Shown piece after piece: positions 1-6,778 of a DNA stretch of 27,390 bases. The stretch is from NCBI GenBank assembly GCA_030447005.1, contig JAUJME010000005.1, positions 1-27,390 of the forward strand, in the 5' to 3' direction. The notes beneath the pieces were generated by a model. That model saw only the letters and a list, made by a program, of their open reading frames with translations. It had not been told where the DNA came from and did no database searches. How positions within the stretch are numbered: the first letter of the stretch is position 1; each line of letters begins with the position of its first letter. This DNA is from Solirubrobacteraceae bacterium. GTDB lineage: Bacteria > Actinomycetota > Thermoleophilia > Solirubrobacterales > Solirubrobacteraceae. Position numbers and translations under genes: made by a program.

Positions 1-227
1 TCACGCTGACCGACGACCTCGACGCGGAGTTCCCGGCGGTCGCGGCGCGCAAGCTGGGGATGAGCGCGGTGCCGCTGCTGTGCGCGCGGGAGGTGAAGGT
101 CCCGGGCTCGCTGCCGCGGGTGATCCGGGTGATGATGCACTGCTACGGCGAGGACGGCCACCGCGCGCGCCACGTCTACCTCGGGGAGGCGCGCCGGCTG
201 CGGCTCGACCTCGAAGGCGCTCAGTAG
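1..227 (+). CDS. aroH: Chorismate mutase AroH (partial, C-terminal end)
   Basis: The reading frame enters from the left edge (first whole codon at position 3) and stops with TAG at 225-227, leaving about 74 C-terminal residues. The tail contains PRVIRVMM and HVYLGEARRLRLDL, which match the end of monofunctional AroH-class (trimeric) chorismate mutases. In that family the Arg of the IRVMM segment and the Tyr of HVYL lie at the active site. The enzyme converts chorismate to prephenate in the cytoplasm, the committed step to Phe and Tyr. The downstream genes hisC, aroF, tyrA and aroA belong to the same pathway. The N-terminus and start lie outside the window. Confidence 0.9.
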   Translation, partial: TLTDDLDAEFPAVAARKLGMSAVPLLCAREVKVPGSLPRVIRVMMHCYGEDGHRARHVYLGEARRLRLDLEGAQ

Positions 228-230
228 GCT
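225..230 (+). promoter_or_regulatory. Putative -10 element (TAGGCT) for leaderless hisC
   Basis: TAGGCT fits the TAnnnT -10 pattern and lies 6 nt before the hisC ATG. Its first three bases are the aroH stop codon. No Shine-Dalgarno sequence precedes the ATG (spacer ggccgg). The same hexamer and spacing recur before several other genes here, supporting a leaderless promoter. No clear -35 is visible. Confidence 0.45.
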
Positions 231-236
231 GGCCGG

Positions 237-1316
237 ATGGCCCTGGAGTTCGCCCAGAAGATCCGCCGGATCCCGGTCTACCCCGCCGCCGCGGGCTACG
301 GCAGCGACGCGCCGGTGGCCAAGCTGGCCTCCAACGAGTCGCCGTTCGGCCCGCTGCCGAGCGTGGCCGAGGCGGCGGCGCGGGCGCTGGCCGGCGTCAA
401 CCGCTACCCCGACCCGACCAACAGCGCGCTGCGCGCCGCGCTGTCGGCCCGCCACGGCGTGCCGGCGAACCGGATCGCGATCGGCAACGGCTCCTGCGAC
501 GTCCTGCTCGCCGCGGGCGACGCGCTGCTCGAGCCGGGCGCCGAGCTCGTCTACGCGTGGCCAGCGTTCAGCGTGTATCCGCACCTCGCCGCGGCCTCGG
601 GCGCGCGGGCGATCGAGGTCCCCCTCGACGCCGAGCACCGCCACGACCTCGAGGCGATGCGCGCCGAGGTCACCGTGGCCACGCGGCTGGTGATCGTCTG
701 CAACCCGAACAACCCGACCTCGACCGCGCTGCCGCTGCCCGACCTCGCCGACTTCGTCGCCGATCTGCCGCGCAGCGTCGCGGTCGTCCTCGACGAGGCC
801 TACTGCGAGTTCAACCTCCTCCAGGACCCCGACGAGTCGATCGAGCTGCTGCGCAAGCACACGAACCTCGTGCTGCTGCGGACCTTCTCGAAGATCTACG
901 GCCTCGCCGGCCTCCGGGTCGGCTACGCGCTGTGCGGCTCGGAGGACCTGCCGCTCGCCGTCGACCAGGTCCGCCAGCCGTTCTTCTGCAACGCCGCCGC
1001 GCAGGCCGCCGCCGTCGAGGCGCTGCGCCACCAGGACGAGGTCGTCCGCCGCGTGGAGCGCAACCTCGCCGAGCGCCTCGCGCTGGAGGACGGGCTGCGG
1101 GGGCTCGGCCTCGACCCCGCCGAGTCGCAGGCCAACTTCGTGTGGTTCGACCTCGGCGAGGGGGTCGAGGAGCCCGAGGTGGTCCGCGGCCTCGCCGAGC
1201 GCGGCGTCCTCGTCCGCGCCGGGACCCCGCTGGGGCGCGAGGGCGCGCTGCGCGTCACCGTCGGCACCGAGGACGAGAACGAGCGCTTCCTCGCCGCCCT
1301 CGGCGAGCTGTTGTAG
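237..1316 (+). CDS. hisC: Histidinol-phosphate / aromatic aminotransferase, HisC family
   Basis: This is a 359-residue fold-type I PLP aminotransferase of about the usual HisC length. Visible landmarks are NESPFGP near residue 34, NPNNPTS near 158, DEAYCEF near 186 (PLP-binding Asp and Tyr), and FSKIYGLAGLRVGY, where K219 is the expected Schiff-base lysine. HisC enzymes transfer an amino group from glutamate to imidazole-acetol phosphate. Close relatives act on phenylpyruvate, hydroxyphenylpyruvate or prephenate. The gene lies between aroH and aroF/tyrA with no other his gene in view, so an aromatic aminotransferase role is at least as likely as a histidine role. That assignment is inferred from context; the family assignment is firm. 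The ATG follows the aroH stop by 9 nt, with no ribosome binding site but a -10-like hexamer. Confidence 0.92.
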   Translation: MALEFAQKIRRIPVYPAAAGYGSDAPVAKLASNESPFGPLPSVAEAAARALAGVNRYPDPTNSALRAALSARHGVPANRIAIGNGSCDVLLAAGDALLEPGAELVYAWPAFSVYPHLAAASGARAIEVPLDAEHRHDLEAMRAEVTVATRLVIVCNPNNPTSTALPLPDLADFVADLPRSVAVVLDEAYCEFNLLQDPDESIELLRKHTNLVLLRTFSKIYGLAGLRVGYALCGSEDLPLAVDQVRQPFFCNAAAQAAAVEALRHQDEVVRRVERNLAERLALEDGLRGLGLDPAESQANFVWFDLGEGVEEPEVVRGLAERGVLVRAGTPLGREGALRVTVGTEDENERFLAALGELL

Positions 1317-1320
1317 GCAG

Positions 1321-1341
1321 GCCCGCGCGGCCCGCGCGGGC
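1321..1341 (+). terminator. Hairpin after hisC (terminator candidate)
   Basis: GCCCGCGC at 1321-1328 pairs perfectly with GCGCGGGC at 1334-1341 around a 5-nt loop, starting 5 nt after the hisC stop. There is no T-run, as is common for stem-only terminator candidates in high-GC actinobacteria. Position and stem strength support a transcription end or 3' stabiliser. Confidence 0.5.
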
Positions 1342-1546
1342 CCCGGTCCGTGAACTGCGGCTGGTGAGGAGGCAGGAATACCGGCCTGAGGTGACACAGG
1401 TGACCGGATCCGCCGGCTGTGTCATCTGGTGCCGCCCAGAGCGGCGTCAAGTGACGCGTCACGCTCCGCGCGCCACCCGTGTCACATCGTGCCGGCGCCC
1501 GCCCGCAGGGACCACCTCCCCTCACCAGCCGGGGTTGACGTCCGGG
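1342..1546. repeat. Imperfect inverted-repeat element (~205 bp) between hisC and the EamA gene
   Basis: The left arm (1342-1369) and right arm (1520-1546) are reverse complements in three blocks: CCCGG; CGTGAAC against CGTCAAC; and a perfect 12-bp block, CGGCTGGTGAGG against CCTCACCAGCCG. A second inverted pair lies inside: GAGGTGACACAGGTG at 1388-1402 against CACCCGTGTCACATC at 1474-1488 (13 of 15 match). The left inner arm can also form its own stem-loop, 1389-1399 with 1417-1427 (11 bp, one G-T wobble). A perfect 12-bp palindrome, GTGACGCGTCAC, lies at 1451-1462. The region has no convincing coding potential. It could be a MITE-like element, a structured RNA or an operator array. I see no target-site duplication. 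Confidence 0.55.
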
Positions 1547-1568
1547 CCCACCGCCCGCCCGATATACC
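1535..1568 (+). promoter_or_regulatory. Putative promoter of the EamA transporter gene
   Basis: TTGACG at 1535-1540 resembles a -35 box and lies within the right arm of the inverted-repeat element. TATACC at 1563-1568 resembles a -10 and lies 7 nt before the preferred GTG start, the spacing seen at other presumed leaderless genes here. The 22-nt gap between the hexamers is longer than optimal, so the -35 assignment is weak. No Shine-Dalgarno sequence precedes the GTG. Confidence 0.35.
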
Positions 1569-1575
1569 GACACGC

Positions 1576-2415
1576 GTGCTCGCCGTCTCGCTCGCCATCC
1601 TCTCCGCCGCCCTGTGGGGTGGTGCGGACTTCCTCGGCGGCTTCACCGCGCGCCGGCTCGCCGTGCTGGTGGTGACGCTGCTCAGCCAGTTCGCGGGCCT
1701 CGTGGCGGTCACGGCGCTCGTGCTCGCGACGGGCGCGCCGCTCAGCGAAGAGGGCGCGCAGTTCGGGGTCGCGGCCGGCGTGGTCGGCTCGCTGACCTTC
1801 GCCGTCTTCTACGCCGCCCTGGCCGCCGGAGCGATGAGCCTGGTCGCGCCGCTGTCGGCCTGCGGCGCCGTCGTCCCGGTCGGCGTGGCGATCGCCCGCG
1901 GCGACGTCCCGGGGGCGCTCGCCTTCGCCGGGATCGCGGTCGCGCTCGCCGGGATCGTCCTGATCGCCCGGCGCGAGGACGCCGCGCTCGCGCTCACGCC
2001 GCGGGTGGTGGCGCTCGCGGCGGGCGCGGCGCTCGGCATCGGCACGGTCCTCACGCTCCTCCAGCTGGGCGCCGACGCCGGCGAGTCCTCCGCGCTGGGC
2101 GTCGTCGCGGCGGCCCGCGCGGCCTCCGTCTGCGTCACGGCCCTCGCCGTCGCCGCCACGCGGACGAAGCTGGCGACCGCCCGCGGCTCGCTGGGCATGA
2201 TCGCGGCGGTTGGCCTCTGCGACACCGGCGCCAACGCGCTCTTCGCCCTCGCCTCCGAGCAGGGCTCCGACGCGCTCGTCGCCCTCCTGGGCTCGCTGTA
2301 CCCCGTCACCACGGTGGTCCTCGCCCGCGCGGTCCTCGCCGAGCGGCTGAGCCGGCGCCAACTCGTCGGGGTCGGGCTCGCGATGGCGGGCGCCGCCCTC
2401 GTCTCCACGGGCTGA
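1576..2415 (+). CDS. EamA/DMT-superfamily transporter
   Basis: This is a 279-residue, almost wholly hydrophobic protein with about ten predicted membrane helices in two EamA-like halves. It begins with VLAVSLAILSAALWGGADFL, typical of EamA helix 1; the second half begins near the RVVALAAGAALGIGTVLTLL segment. Drug/metabolite transporters of this type export metabolites or amino acids, or import small solutes; the substrate cannot be read from sequence. The GTG at 1576 is chosen because the longer frame from ATG 1429 adds 49 Arg/Pro-rich residues unlike the family and runs through the inverted-repeat element. Its place between hisC and aroF makes an aromatic compound an attractive but unproven substrate. 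Confidence 0.82.
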   Translation: MLAVSLAILSAALWGGADFLGGFTARRLAVLVVTLLSQFAGLVAVTALVLATGAPLSEEGAQFGVAAGVVGSLTFAVFYAALAAGAMSLVAPLSACGAVVPVGVAIARGDVPGALAFAGIAVALAGIVLIARREDAALALTPRVVALAAGAALGIGTVLTLLQLGADAGESSALGVVAAARAASVCVTALAVAATRTKLATARGSLGMIAAVGLCDTGANALFALASEQGSDALVALLGSLYPVTTVVLARAVLAERLSRRQLVGVGLAMAGAALVSTG

Positions 2416-2454
2416 ATCGACGAAAGACCGATGGGGGCCGGCCCGTCGCTCTGC

Positions 2455-2460
2455 TAGAAC
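2455..2460 (+). promoter_or_regulatory. Possible -10 for the aroF leader transcript
   Basis: TAGAAC at 2455-2460 is preceded by TG at 2452-2453, giving an extended -10 look (TGcTAGAAC). It would start RNA about 10 nt before the leader ORF ATG at 2478. The last base is C rather than T and no -35 is evident. GCTCTG (2448-2453) and CAGAGC (2468-2473) also form a 6-bp dyad around it. A competing candidate, TACTCT at 2679-2684, lies 39 nt before the aroF ATG and would bypass the leader. Confidence 0.25.
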
Positions 2461-2477
2461 CCCTCACCAGAGCAGGC

Positions 2478-2585
2478 ATGGCCGACCTCCGCACGCAGCC
2501 CTCCCGCACCACGCCCGCCGGCATCGCCGGCGCGCCGGCTGCCGCCTTCGGCCACGCCTCCTATCGCGCCTGGCGATTTAGCTAG
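2478..2585 (+). CDS. Putative aromatic-residue leader peptide upstream of aroF
   Basis: This is a 35-codon ORF, ATG 2478 to TAG 2583-2585. The first part is Ala/Thr/Pro-rich. The last 12 residues, FGHASYRAWRFS, carry F24, Y29, W32 and F34: all three end products of the aromatic pathway, immediately before the stop. The Tyr and Phe codons Y29 and F34 are TAT and TTT, which are rare in the neighbouring genes, where TAC and TTC dominate. The ORF lies 138 nt upstream of the DAHP synthase gene and is followed by mutually exclusive RNA pairings. I therefore read it as the sensor peptide of an attenuator. AGCAGG just before the ATG could be a weak ribosome binding site. It matches no protein family I recognise. 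Confidence 0.5.
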   Translation: MADLRTQPSRTTPAGIAGAPAAAFGHASYRAWRFS

Positions 2586-2713
2586 GCGCTCGGGCGGGCG
2601 CGCACGCGCCGCCCCTGACGGGCCCGGACCGGGCCGAGCGCCGCTCCAGCGGGCGAACCACGCCCATCACCGCTCCGTACTCTTGTCAGGCGCTCTCGAA
2701 TTGAGCAGAAAGG
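2563..2713 (+). promoter_or_regulatory. Candidate ribosome-mediated attenuator controlling aroF
   Basis: Four complementary segments are visible. Segment 1, GCGCCT (2566-2571), overlaps the Arg-Ala-Trp codons of the leader. Segment 2, AGGCGCTCGG (2584-2593), begins in the leader stop codon. Segment 3 is CCGAGCGCC (2634-2642). Segment 4, AGGCGCTC (2688-2695), lies 11 nt before the aroF ribosome binding site AGAAAGG (2707-2713). Pairings are 1:2 (6 bp), 2:3 (9 bp) and 3:4 (7 bp), and adjacent ones exclude each other. Stalling at Tyr/Trp/Phe codons would favour 2:3 and leave segment 4 free; finishing the leader would cover segment 2 and favour 3:4. Small GC hairpins at 2592-2614 and 2621-2635 sit between segments 2 and 3. 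There is no U-run after segment 4, so control might act on translation or through a U-less terminator. Confidence 0.5.
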
Positions 2714-2723
2714 CTTCCTCCCC

Positions 2724-3752
2724 ATGATGATCGTGATGAAGGCCTCGGCCACCGAAGAGGACATCCAGGCCGTCCTCGACCGGATCGAGCACTGCGGCGC
2801 TCGCGCCCACCCCTCCCGCGGCGAGGAGGTGACCGTGATCGGCGCGATCGGCGATCGCGAGCACGTCGAGCGCCTCGGCCTCGAGGGCGCGCCCGGCGTC
2901 GCCCAGATCGTCCCCATCCTCAAGCCCTACAAGCTCGCCTCCAACCAGCTGCGCGGCGGCGAGCGCACGGTGGTCGAGATCGACGGCCGGCGCATCGGCG
3001 GCGAGCACTTCTCGATGATCGCCGGCCCGTGCACGGTCGAGTCGCGCGACCAGCTGCTCACCACGGCGCGGATCGTCCGCGACGGCGGCGGCTCGCTGTT
3101 CCGCGGCGGCGCCTACAAGCCGCGCTCCTCGCCCTACTCCTTCCAGGGGCTCGGCCAGGAGGGCCTGCGGCTGCTCGCCGAGGCCAAGGAGGAGACCGGC
3201 CTGCCGATCGTCACCGAGCTCATGGACACGCGCGACATCGAGCCGGTGCTCGAGGTGGCCGACGTCATCCAGGTCGGCGCGCGCAACATGCAGAACTTCA
3301 ACCTGCTCACCGAGATCGGCCGCTCCGGCCGGCCCGTGCTGCTCAAGCGCGGCGCCTCGGCGACGCTCGAGGAGCTGCTGATGGCCGCGGAGTACGTGCT
3401 CAAGGAGGGCAACCCGAGCGTGCTGCTCTGCGAGCGCGGCATCCGCACCTTCGAGACGGCCTACCGCTACACGCTCGACCTCACCGCCATCCCGGTGCTC
3501 AAGGAGCTCACCCACCTCCCGATCGTCGTCGACCCCTCGCACGCCGCGGGCCGCCGCGACCTCGTGCTCCCGCTCTCGCTGGCCGCCGCGGCGGCGGGCG
3601 CCGACGGCCTGATCACGGAGATCCACCCCCACCCCGAGCAGGCCATCTGCGACGGGCCGCAGGCGCTCTACGCCGACGGCTTCGCCGACTACCTCGAGCA
3701 GGTCGAGCGGGCGGCGCAGATCGCCGGCAAGGCCCTCTCCGCGGGGGTCTGA
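2724..3752 (+). CDS. aroF: 3-deoxy-7-phosphoheptulonate (DAHP) synthase, type I with N-terminal ferredoxin-like domain
   Basis: This 342-residue enzyme condenses phosphoenolpyruvate and erythrose 4-phosphate, the first step of the shikimate pathway. Residues 1 to about 70 look like the small ferredoxin-like domain of Thermotoga-type DAHP synthase, which mediates Tyr/Phe feedback inhibition in that enzyme. The TIM-barrel domain follows with AGPCTVES (metal-ligand C103), [33 protein letters not shown] and [12 protein letters not shown] (metal-binding His). Its length is close to the 338 residues of the Thermotoga enzyme. The start is supported by AGAAAGG 10 nt upstream; a second ATG follows immediately. 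tyrA begins 2 nt after the stop. It may be controlled by the leader/attenuator upstream as well as by allostery. Confidence 0.95.
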   Translation: MMIVMKASATEEDIQAVLDRIEHCGARAHPSRGEEVTVIGAIGDREHVERLGLEGAPGVAQIVPILKPYKLASNQLRGGERTVVEIDGRRIGGEHFSMIAGPCTVESRDQLLTTARIVRDGGGSLFRGGAYKPRSSPYSFQGLGQEGLRLLAEAKEETGLPIVTELMDTRDIEPVLEVADVIQVGARNMQNFNLLTEIGRSGRPVLLKRGASATLEELLMAAEYVLKEGNPSVLLCERGIRTFETAYRYTLDLTAIPVLKELTHLPIVVDPSHAAGRRDLVLPLSLAAAAAGADGLITEIHPHPEQAICDGPQALYADGFADYLEQVERAAQIAGKALSAGV

Positions 3753-3754
3753 CG

Positions 3755-4825
3755 CTGCGGGTCGCGCTCCTCGGCGTCGGGTTGATCGGCGGCTCGATCG
3801 GCCTCGCCGCCCGGGAGCGCGCGGGCGCGGCCGTGCGCGGGTTCGACCCCGCGCCCGGCACGCTCGACGCGGCGCTCGCGCGGGGGGCGATCGACACGGG
3901 CTGCCGCTCGGTCGCCGAGGCGGTCGCGGGAGCGGAGGTCGTGTTCGTCGCCGCCCCGGTCGGCGTCCTGCCCGCGGTGCTCGGCGAGGCGCTCGGCGCG
4001 GCCGGCCCCGACTGCGTGGTCACCGACGTCGGCTCGACCAAGCGGGCGGTGGTCACCGCGGTCCGCGACCCGCGCTTCGTCGGCGGGCACCCGCTCGCGG
4101 GCGCCGAGACGGCCGGCGTCGCCCACGCCCGCGCCGACCTCTTCGACGGGGCGACCTGGTACCTGACGCCGGCGCAGGGGACGACCGGCGTCCTCTACGA
4201 CCGCCTCCAGCGGCTGCTGCACCAGCTCGGCGCCCGCCCCGCCGCGCTCGACGCCGAGACCCACGACCGGCTGATGGCGTCCGTCTCCCACCTGCCCCAC
4301 GTCCTCGCCAACGTGCTGGTCGCCCAGGCGGCGCGGGTGCTCGACCGCGATTCCGAACGACTCCCGGCCACCGGCCCGAGCTTCCGCGACGCGACCCGGG
4401 TGGCGGGCGCCGCGACGCCCGTGTGGACGGACATCTACCTCTCCAACGCCGAGGCGCTGACCGCGTCGATCGACGACACGGTGGTCCGGCTCGAGGAGGT
4501 CCGCGCCGCCCTGGCCGCCCGCGACGGCGCGGCGCTCGCCGCCTGGAACGACGGCGCGCGGCAGGATCGCCGCCGGCTGCTCGAGGCGGACCTGGCCGGC
4601 GGGCCGGTCCACGAGCTGCGCGCGACCGTGCCCAACCGTCCCGGTGTGGTGGCCGAGGTGGCTCTGGCGCTCGGCCGCTCCGCTGTCAACATCCTCGACA
4701 TGGCCCTGCACCCCGCCGCCGACAACTCGACGGGCGTGGTGGCGGTGTGGATCGCGGGGGACGAGCGCGCGGCGGAGGCCGAGGCGCTGCTGGCCGGGCT
4801 CGGCCTGTCGGTGGCGCGCGCGTGA
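3755..4825 (+). CDS. tyrA: Prephenate dehydrogenase with C-terminal ACT domain (CTG start)
   Basis: This is about 356 residues. The N-terminal Rossmann domain opens with RVALLGVGLIGGSIG (NAD(P)-binding GxGxxG at residues 7-12), followed by DVGSTKR, GGHPLAGAE (catalytic His) and SHLPHVLAN, as in TyrA. A C-terminal ACT domain, residues about 286-356, starts HELRATVPNRPGVVAEV and suggests allosteric control by an aromatic amino acid. It oxidises prephenate to 4-hydroxyphenylpyruvate. No ATG, GTG or TTG occurs upstream in frame. The next in-frame TTG (3782) or GTG would cut away the first beta strand of the nucleotide fold. CTG at 3755, preceded by GGGGG (3743-3747), is the best start; CTG 3749 is an alternative. 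It overlaps aroA by 4 nt. Confidence 0.9.
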   Translation: MRVALLGVGLIGGSIGLAARERAGAAVRGFDPAPGTLDAALARGAIDTGCRSVAEAVAGAEVVFVAAPVGVLPAVLGEALGAAGPDCVVTDVGSTKRAVVTAVRDPRFVGGHPLAGAETAGVAHARADLFDGATWYLTPAQGTTGVLYDRLQRLLHQLGARPAALDAETHDRLMASVSHLPHVLANVLVAQAARVLDRDSERLPATGPSFRDATRVAGAATPVWTDIYLSNAEALTASIDDTVVRLEEVRAALAARDGAALAAWNDGARQDRRRLLEADLAGGPVHELRATVPNRPGVVAEVALALGRSAVNILDMALHPAADNSTGVVAVWIAGDERAAEAEALLAGLGLSVARA

Positions 4826-6117
4826 GAGCCCGCTTCGGGCCCGGCGGCCGCCTGCGCGGCACCTACGTCGCGCCCCCGGACAAGTCGATCTCCCACCGCG
4901 CGGCGCTGCTGGGCGCGATGACCGCCGACCCGGTGCGGGTGCGCAACTACCTCGACGCCGCCGACACCCGCTCGACGCTCGATGCGCTGCGCGCGGTCGG
5001 CGCACTTGTGGAGGAGCGCCCCGACGGACTGCGGATCCGCGGCGTCGGGCTGACCGCCGCCGCCCAGTCCGACGACCCGATCGACGTCGGCAACGCGGGG
5101 ACGCTGATGCGGCTGCTGCCCGGCTGGCTCGCGGGCCAGCGCTCGGGCGCCTGGGTGCTCGACGGCGACGCCTCGATCCGCCGGCGGCCCGTCGACCGGA
5201 TCGCCGAGCCGCTGCGCGCGATGGGCGCCTTCATCGACGCCCGCGACGGCCGCTTCCCGCCCTTCACGGTGGCCGGCTCCCACCTGCACGGGATCGAGTA
5301 CGCGCTGCCCGTCGCCTCCGCCCAGGTGAAGTCTTGCGTGCTGCTGGCGGGCCTGTTGGCCGACGGCACCACCACCGTCGTCGAGCCCGAGCCGAGCCGC
5401 GACCACACGGAGCGGATGCTGCTGCGCGCCGGCGCCCGGGTGGAGCGCGAGGGCGACCGCGTCAGCGTCGGACCGCAGGACGAGCTCGAGCTCGAGGAGT
5501 ACACCGTCCCGGGCGATCCCTCCTCCGCGGCGTTCATGATCGCCGCCGCGGTGCTCGTGCCGGGCTCGCGGCTGGTGGTCGAGAGGATGGGGGCGAACTG
5601 GACGCGGGTCGGCTTCCTGCGGATCCTCGAGCGCATGGGGGCGGTGGTCGTCGGCCCGCTCGAGGCGGCGGGGGCGCCGCTGGGCCCGGACGAGCCGGTC
5701 GCCGAGCTCGACGTCTCCGCGGGGCCGCTGCTCGCCACCACCGTCGAGCCCGAGGAGGTCCCGCTGGCCATCGACGAGCTGCCGCTCGTCGCGCTGCTCG
5801 GGTGCTTCGCCGACGGCACCACCGTCGTGCGCGGCGCCGAGGAGCTGCGGCTCAAGGAGTCCGACCGGATCGCCACGGTGGTCGGCGGGCTGCGCCGCCT
5901 GGGCGCCGACATCGAGGCGACGGAGGACGGCTTCGCGGTGACGGGGGCCGGCGGGCTGCGCGGCGGCGTGATCGAGGCCCACGGCGACCACCGGCTCGCG
6001 ATGCTCGGCGCGATCGCCGGCCTGGCCTCCGAGGACGGCGTCGAGGTCGACGGCATGGAGGCCGCCGCCGTCTCCTATCCGGGCTTCGAGGCCGACCTCG
6101 CGGCGCTGCTGGCCTGA
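4822..6117 (+). CDS. aroA: 3-phosphoshikimate 1-carboxyvinyltransferase (EPSP synthase)
   Basis: The 431-residue protein matches EPSP synthase length and motifs: PDKSISHR (K21, S22, R26 bind shikimate 3-phosphate and PEP), GNAGTLMRLL near residue 92, DGDASIRRRP, PSRDHTERML, PGDPSSAAF, RLKESDRI and GDHRLAM near the end. It transfers enolpyruvate from PEP to shikimate 3-phosphate. GTG 4822 overlaps the tyrA stop as GTGA, implying translational coupling. In the first motif the Gly of the usual NxGT/R glyphosate-site segment (NAGTLMR) is present, so nothing suggests an altered site. cmk follows after 20 nt, a pairing seen in many bacteria. Confidence 0.95.
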   Translation: MRARFGPGGRLRGTYVAPPDKSISHRAALLGAMTADPVRVRNYLDAADTRSTLDALRAVGALVEERPDGLRIRGVGLTAAAQSDDPIDVGNAGTLMRLLPGWLAGQRSGAWVLDGDASIRRRPVDRIAEPLRAMGAFIDARDGRFPPFTVAGSHLHGIEYALPVASAQVKSCVLLAGLLADGTTTVVEPEPSRDHTERMLLRAGARVEREGDRVSVGPQDELELEEYTVPGDPSSAAFMIAAAVLVPGSRLVVERMGANWTRVGFLRILERMGAVVVGPLEAAGAPLGPDEPVAELDVSAGPLLATTVEPEEVPLAIDELPLVALLGCFADGTTVVRGAEELRLKESDRIATVVGGLRRLGADIEATEDGFAVTGAGGLRGGVIEAHGDHRLAMLGAIAGLASEDGVEVDGMEAAAVSYPGFEADLAALLA

Positions 6118-6124
6118 GCCCTCG

Positions 6125-6130
6125 TAGCCT
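6125..6130 (+). promoter_or_regulatory. Putative -10 element (TAGCCT) for cmk
   Basis: TAGCCT lies 7 nt before the cmk ATG, in the 20-nt gap after aroA, and follows the TAnnnT pattern found before hisC, priA and rsmB. The spacer ccagggc has only a weak AGGG that could serve as a ribosome binding site. Confidence 0.4.
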
Positions 6131-6137
6131 CCAGGGC

Positions 6138-6764
6138 ATGGTCATCGCCATCGACGGGCCCGCGGGCGCCGGCAAGAGCACCGTCGCGCGCGCCGCGGCG
6201 GAGTCGCTCGGCTTCACCTACCTCGACACGGGGGCGATGTACCGCTGCGTGGCCCTCGCCGCCGCCGAGCGCGGCGCGCCGGCCGCCGAGGTCGCCGAGT
6301 CGGTCGAGATCGAGCTGGGCGACCGAGTGGTCCTCGACGGCCGCGACGTCACCACGGAGATCCGCACCCCCGAGGTCTCCGAGGGCGCTTCGCGCGTGGC
6401 CGCCGATCCGGCCGTGCGCCGGGCGCTGGTCGCCAAGCAGCAGGCGCTGCTCGAGGAGGGCGACTGGGTGGCCGAGGGCCGCGACATCGCGCTCGTCGTC
6501 GCCCCGGGCGCCGAGGTCAAGGTCTTCCTCACCGCATCGGAGCAGGAGCGCGCCCGCCGCCGCGCCGAGCAGCTCGGCTCCGCCGACGTGCAGGCCGTCC
6601 TCGCCGAGCAGCGCGAGCGCGACGAGCGCGACGCGACCGGCGATCGCTCCATCACCGAGCCGGCGCCCGACGCCGTGCCGCTCGACACCACGGGCCTCTC
6701 GCTCGACGAGGTCGTCGAGCAGATCGTCATGCTCGCGGTCGAGGCCCGCGAGATCGCGGGCTAG
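6138..6764 (+). CDS. cmk: Cytidylate kinase
   Basis: This 208-residue P-loop kinase starts [19 protein letters not shown], with the Walker A motif at residues 7-15, followed by [11 protein letters not shown] (substrate-binding), [22 protein letters not shown] and an RRAEQ lid-like segment. It phosphorylates CMP and dCMP to the diphosphates for nucleic acid synthesis. It is slightly shorter than the roughly 225 residues of Escherichia coli Cmk. Placement between aroA and der is a common bacterial order. The ATG at 6138 gives the canonical N-terminus; the open frame extends upstream only as a shadow of aroA. Confidence 0.95.
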   Translation: MVIAIDGPAGAGKSTVARAAAESLGFTYLDTGAMYRCVALAAAERGAPAAEVAESVEIELGDRVVLDGRDVTTEIRTPEVSEGASRVAADPAVRRALVAKQQALLEEGDWVAEGRDIALVVAPGAEVKVFLTASEQERARRRAEQLGSADVQAVLAEQRERDERDATGDRSITEPAPDAVPLDTTGLSLDEVVEQIVMLAVEAREIAG

Positions 6765-6778
6765 GACCCCGCACCGCG

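Noticed and set aside
1342..1546. Known riboswitch class upstream of the transporter (guanidine, cobalamin, TPP, fluoride)
   Set aside because: No consensus core of these classes could be recognised; kept as an unclassified inverted-repeat element.
1429..1575. N-terminal extension of the EamA gene from ATG 1429
   Set aside because: 49 Arg/Pro-rich residues with no transporter character, encoded by the inverted-repeat region; GTG 1576 gives the normal first helix.
2586..2723. T-box riboswitch ahead of aroF
   Set aside because: I could not find a T-box sequence or specifier loop; the leader ORF with exclusive pairings explains the region better.
3782..3784. TTG start for tyrA
   Set aside because: It lies within the GxGxxG motif and would remove the first strand of the NAD-binding fold.
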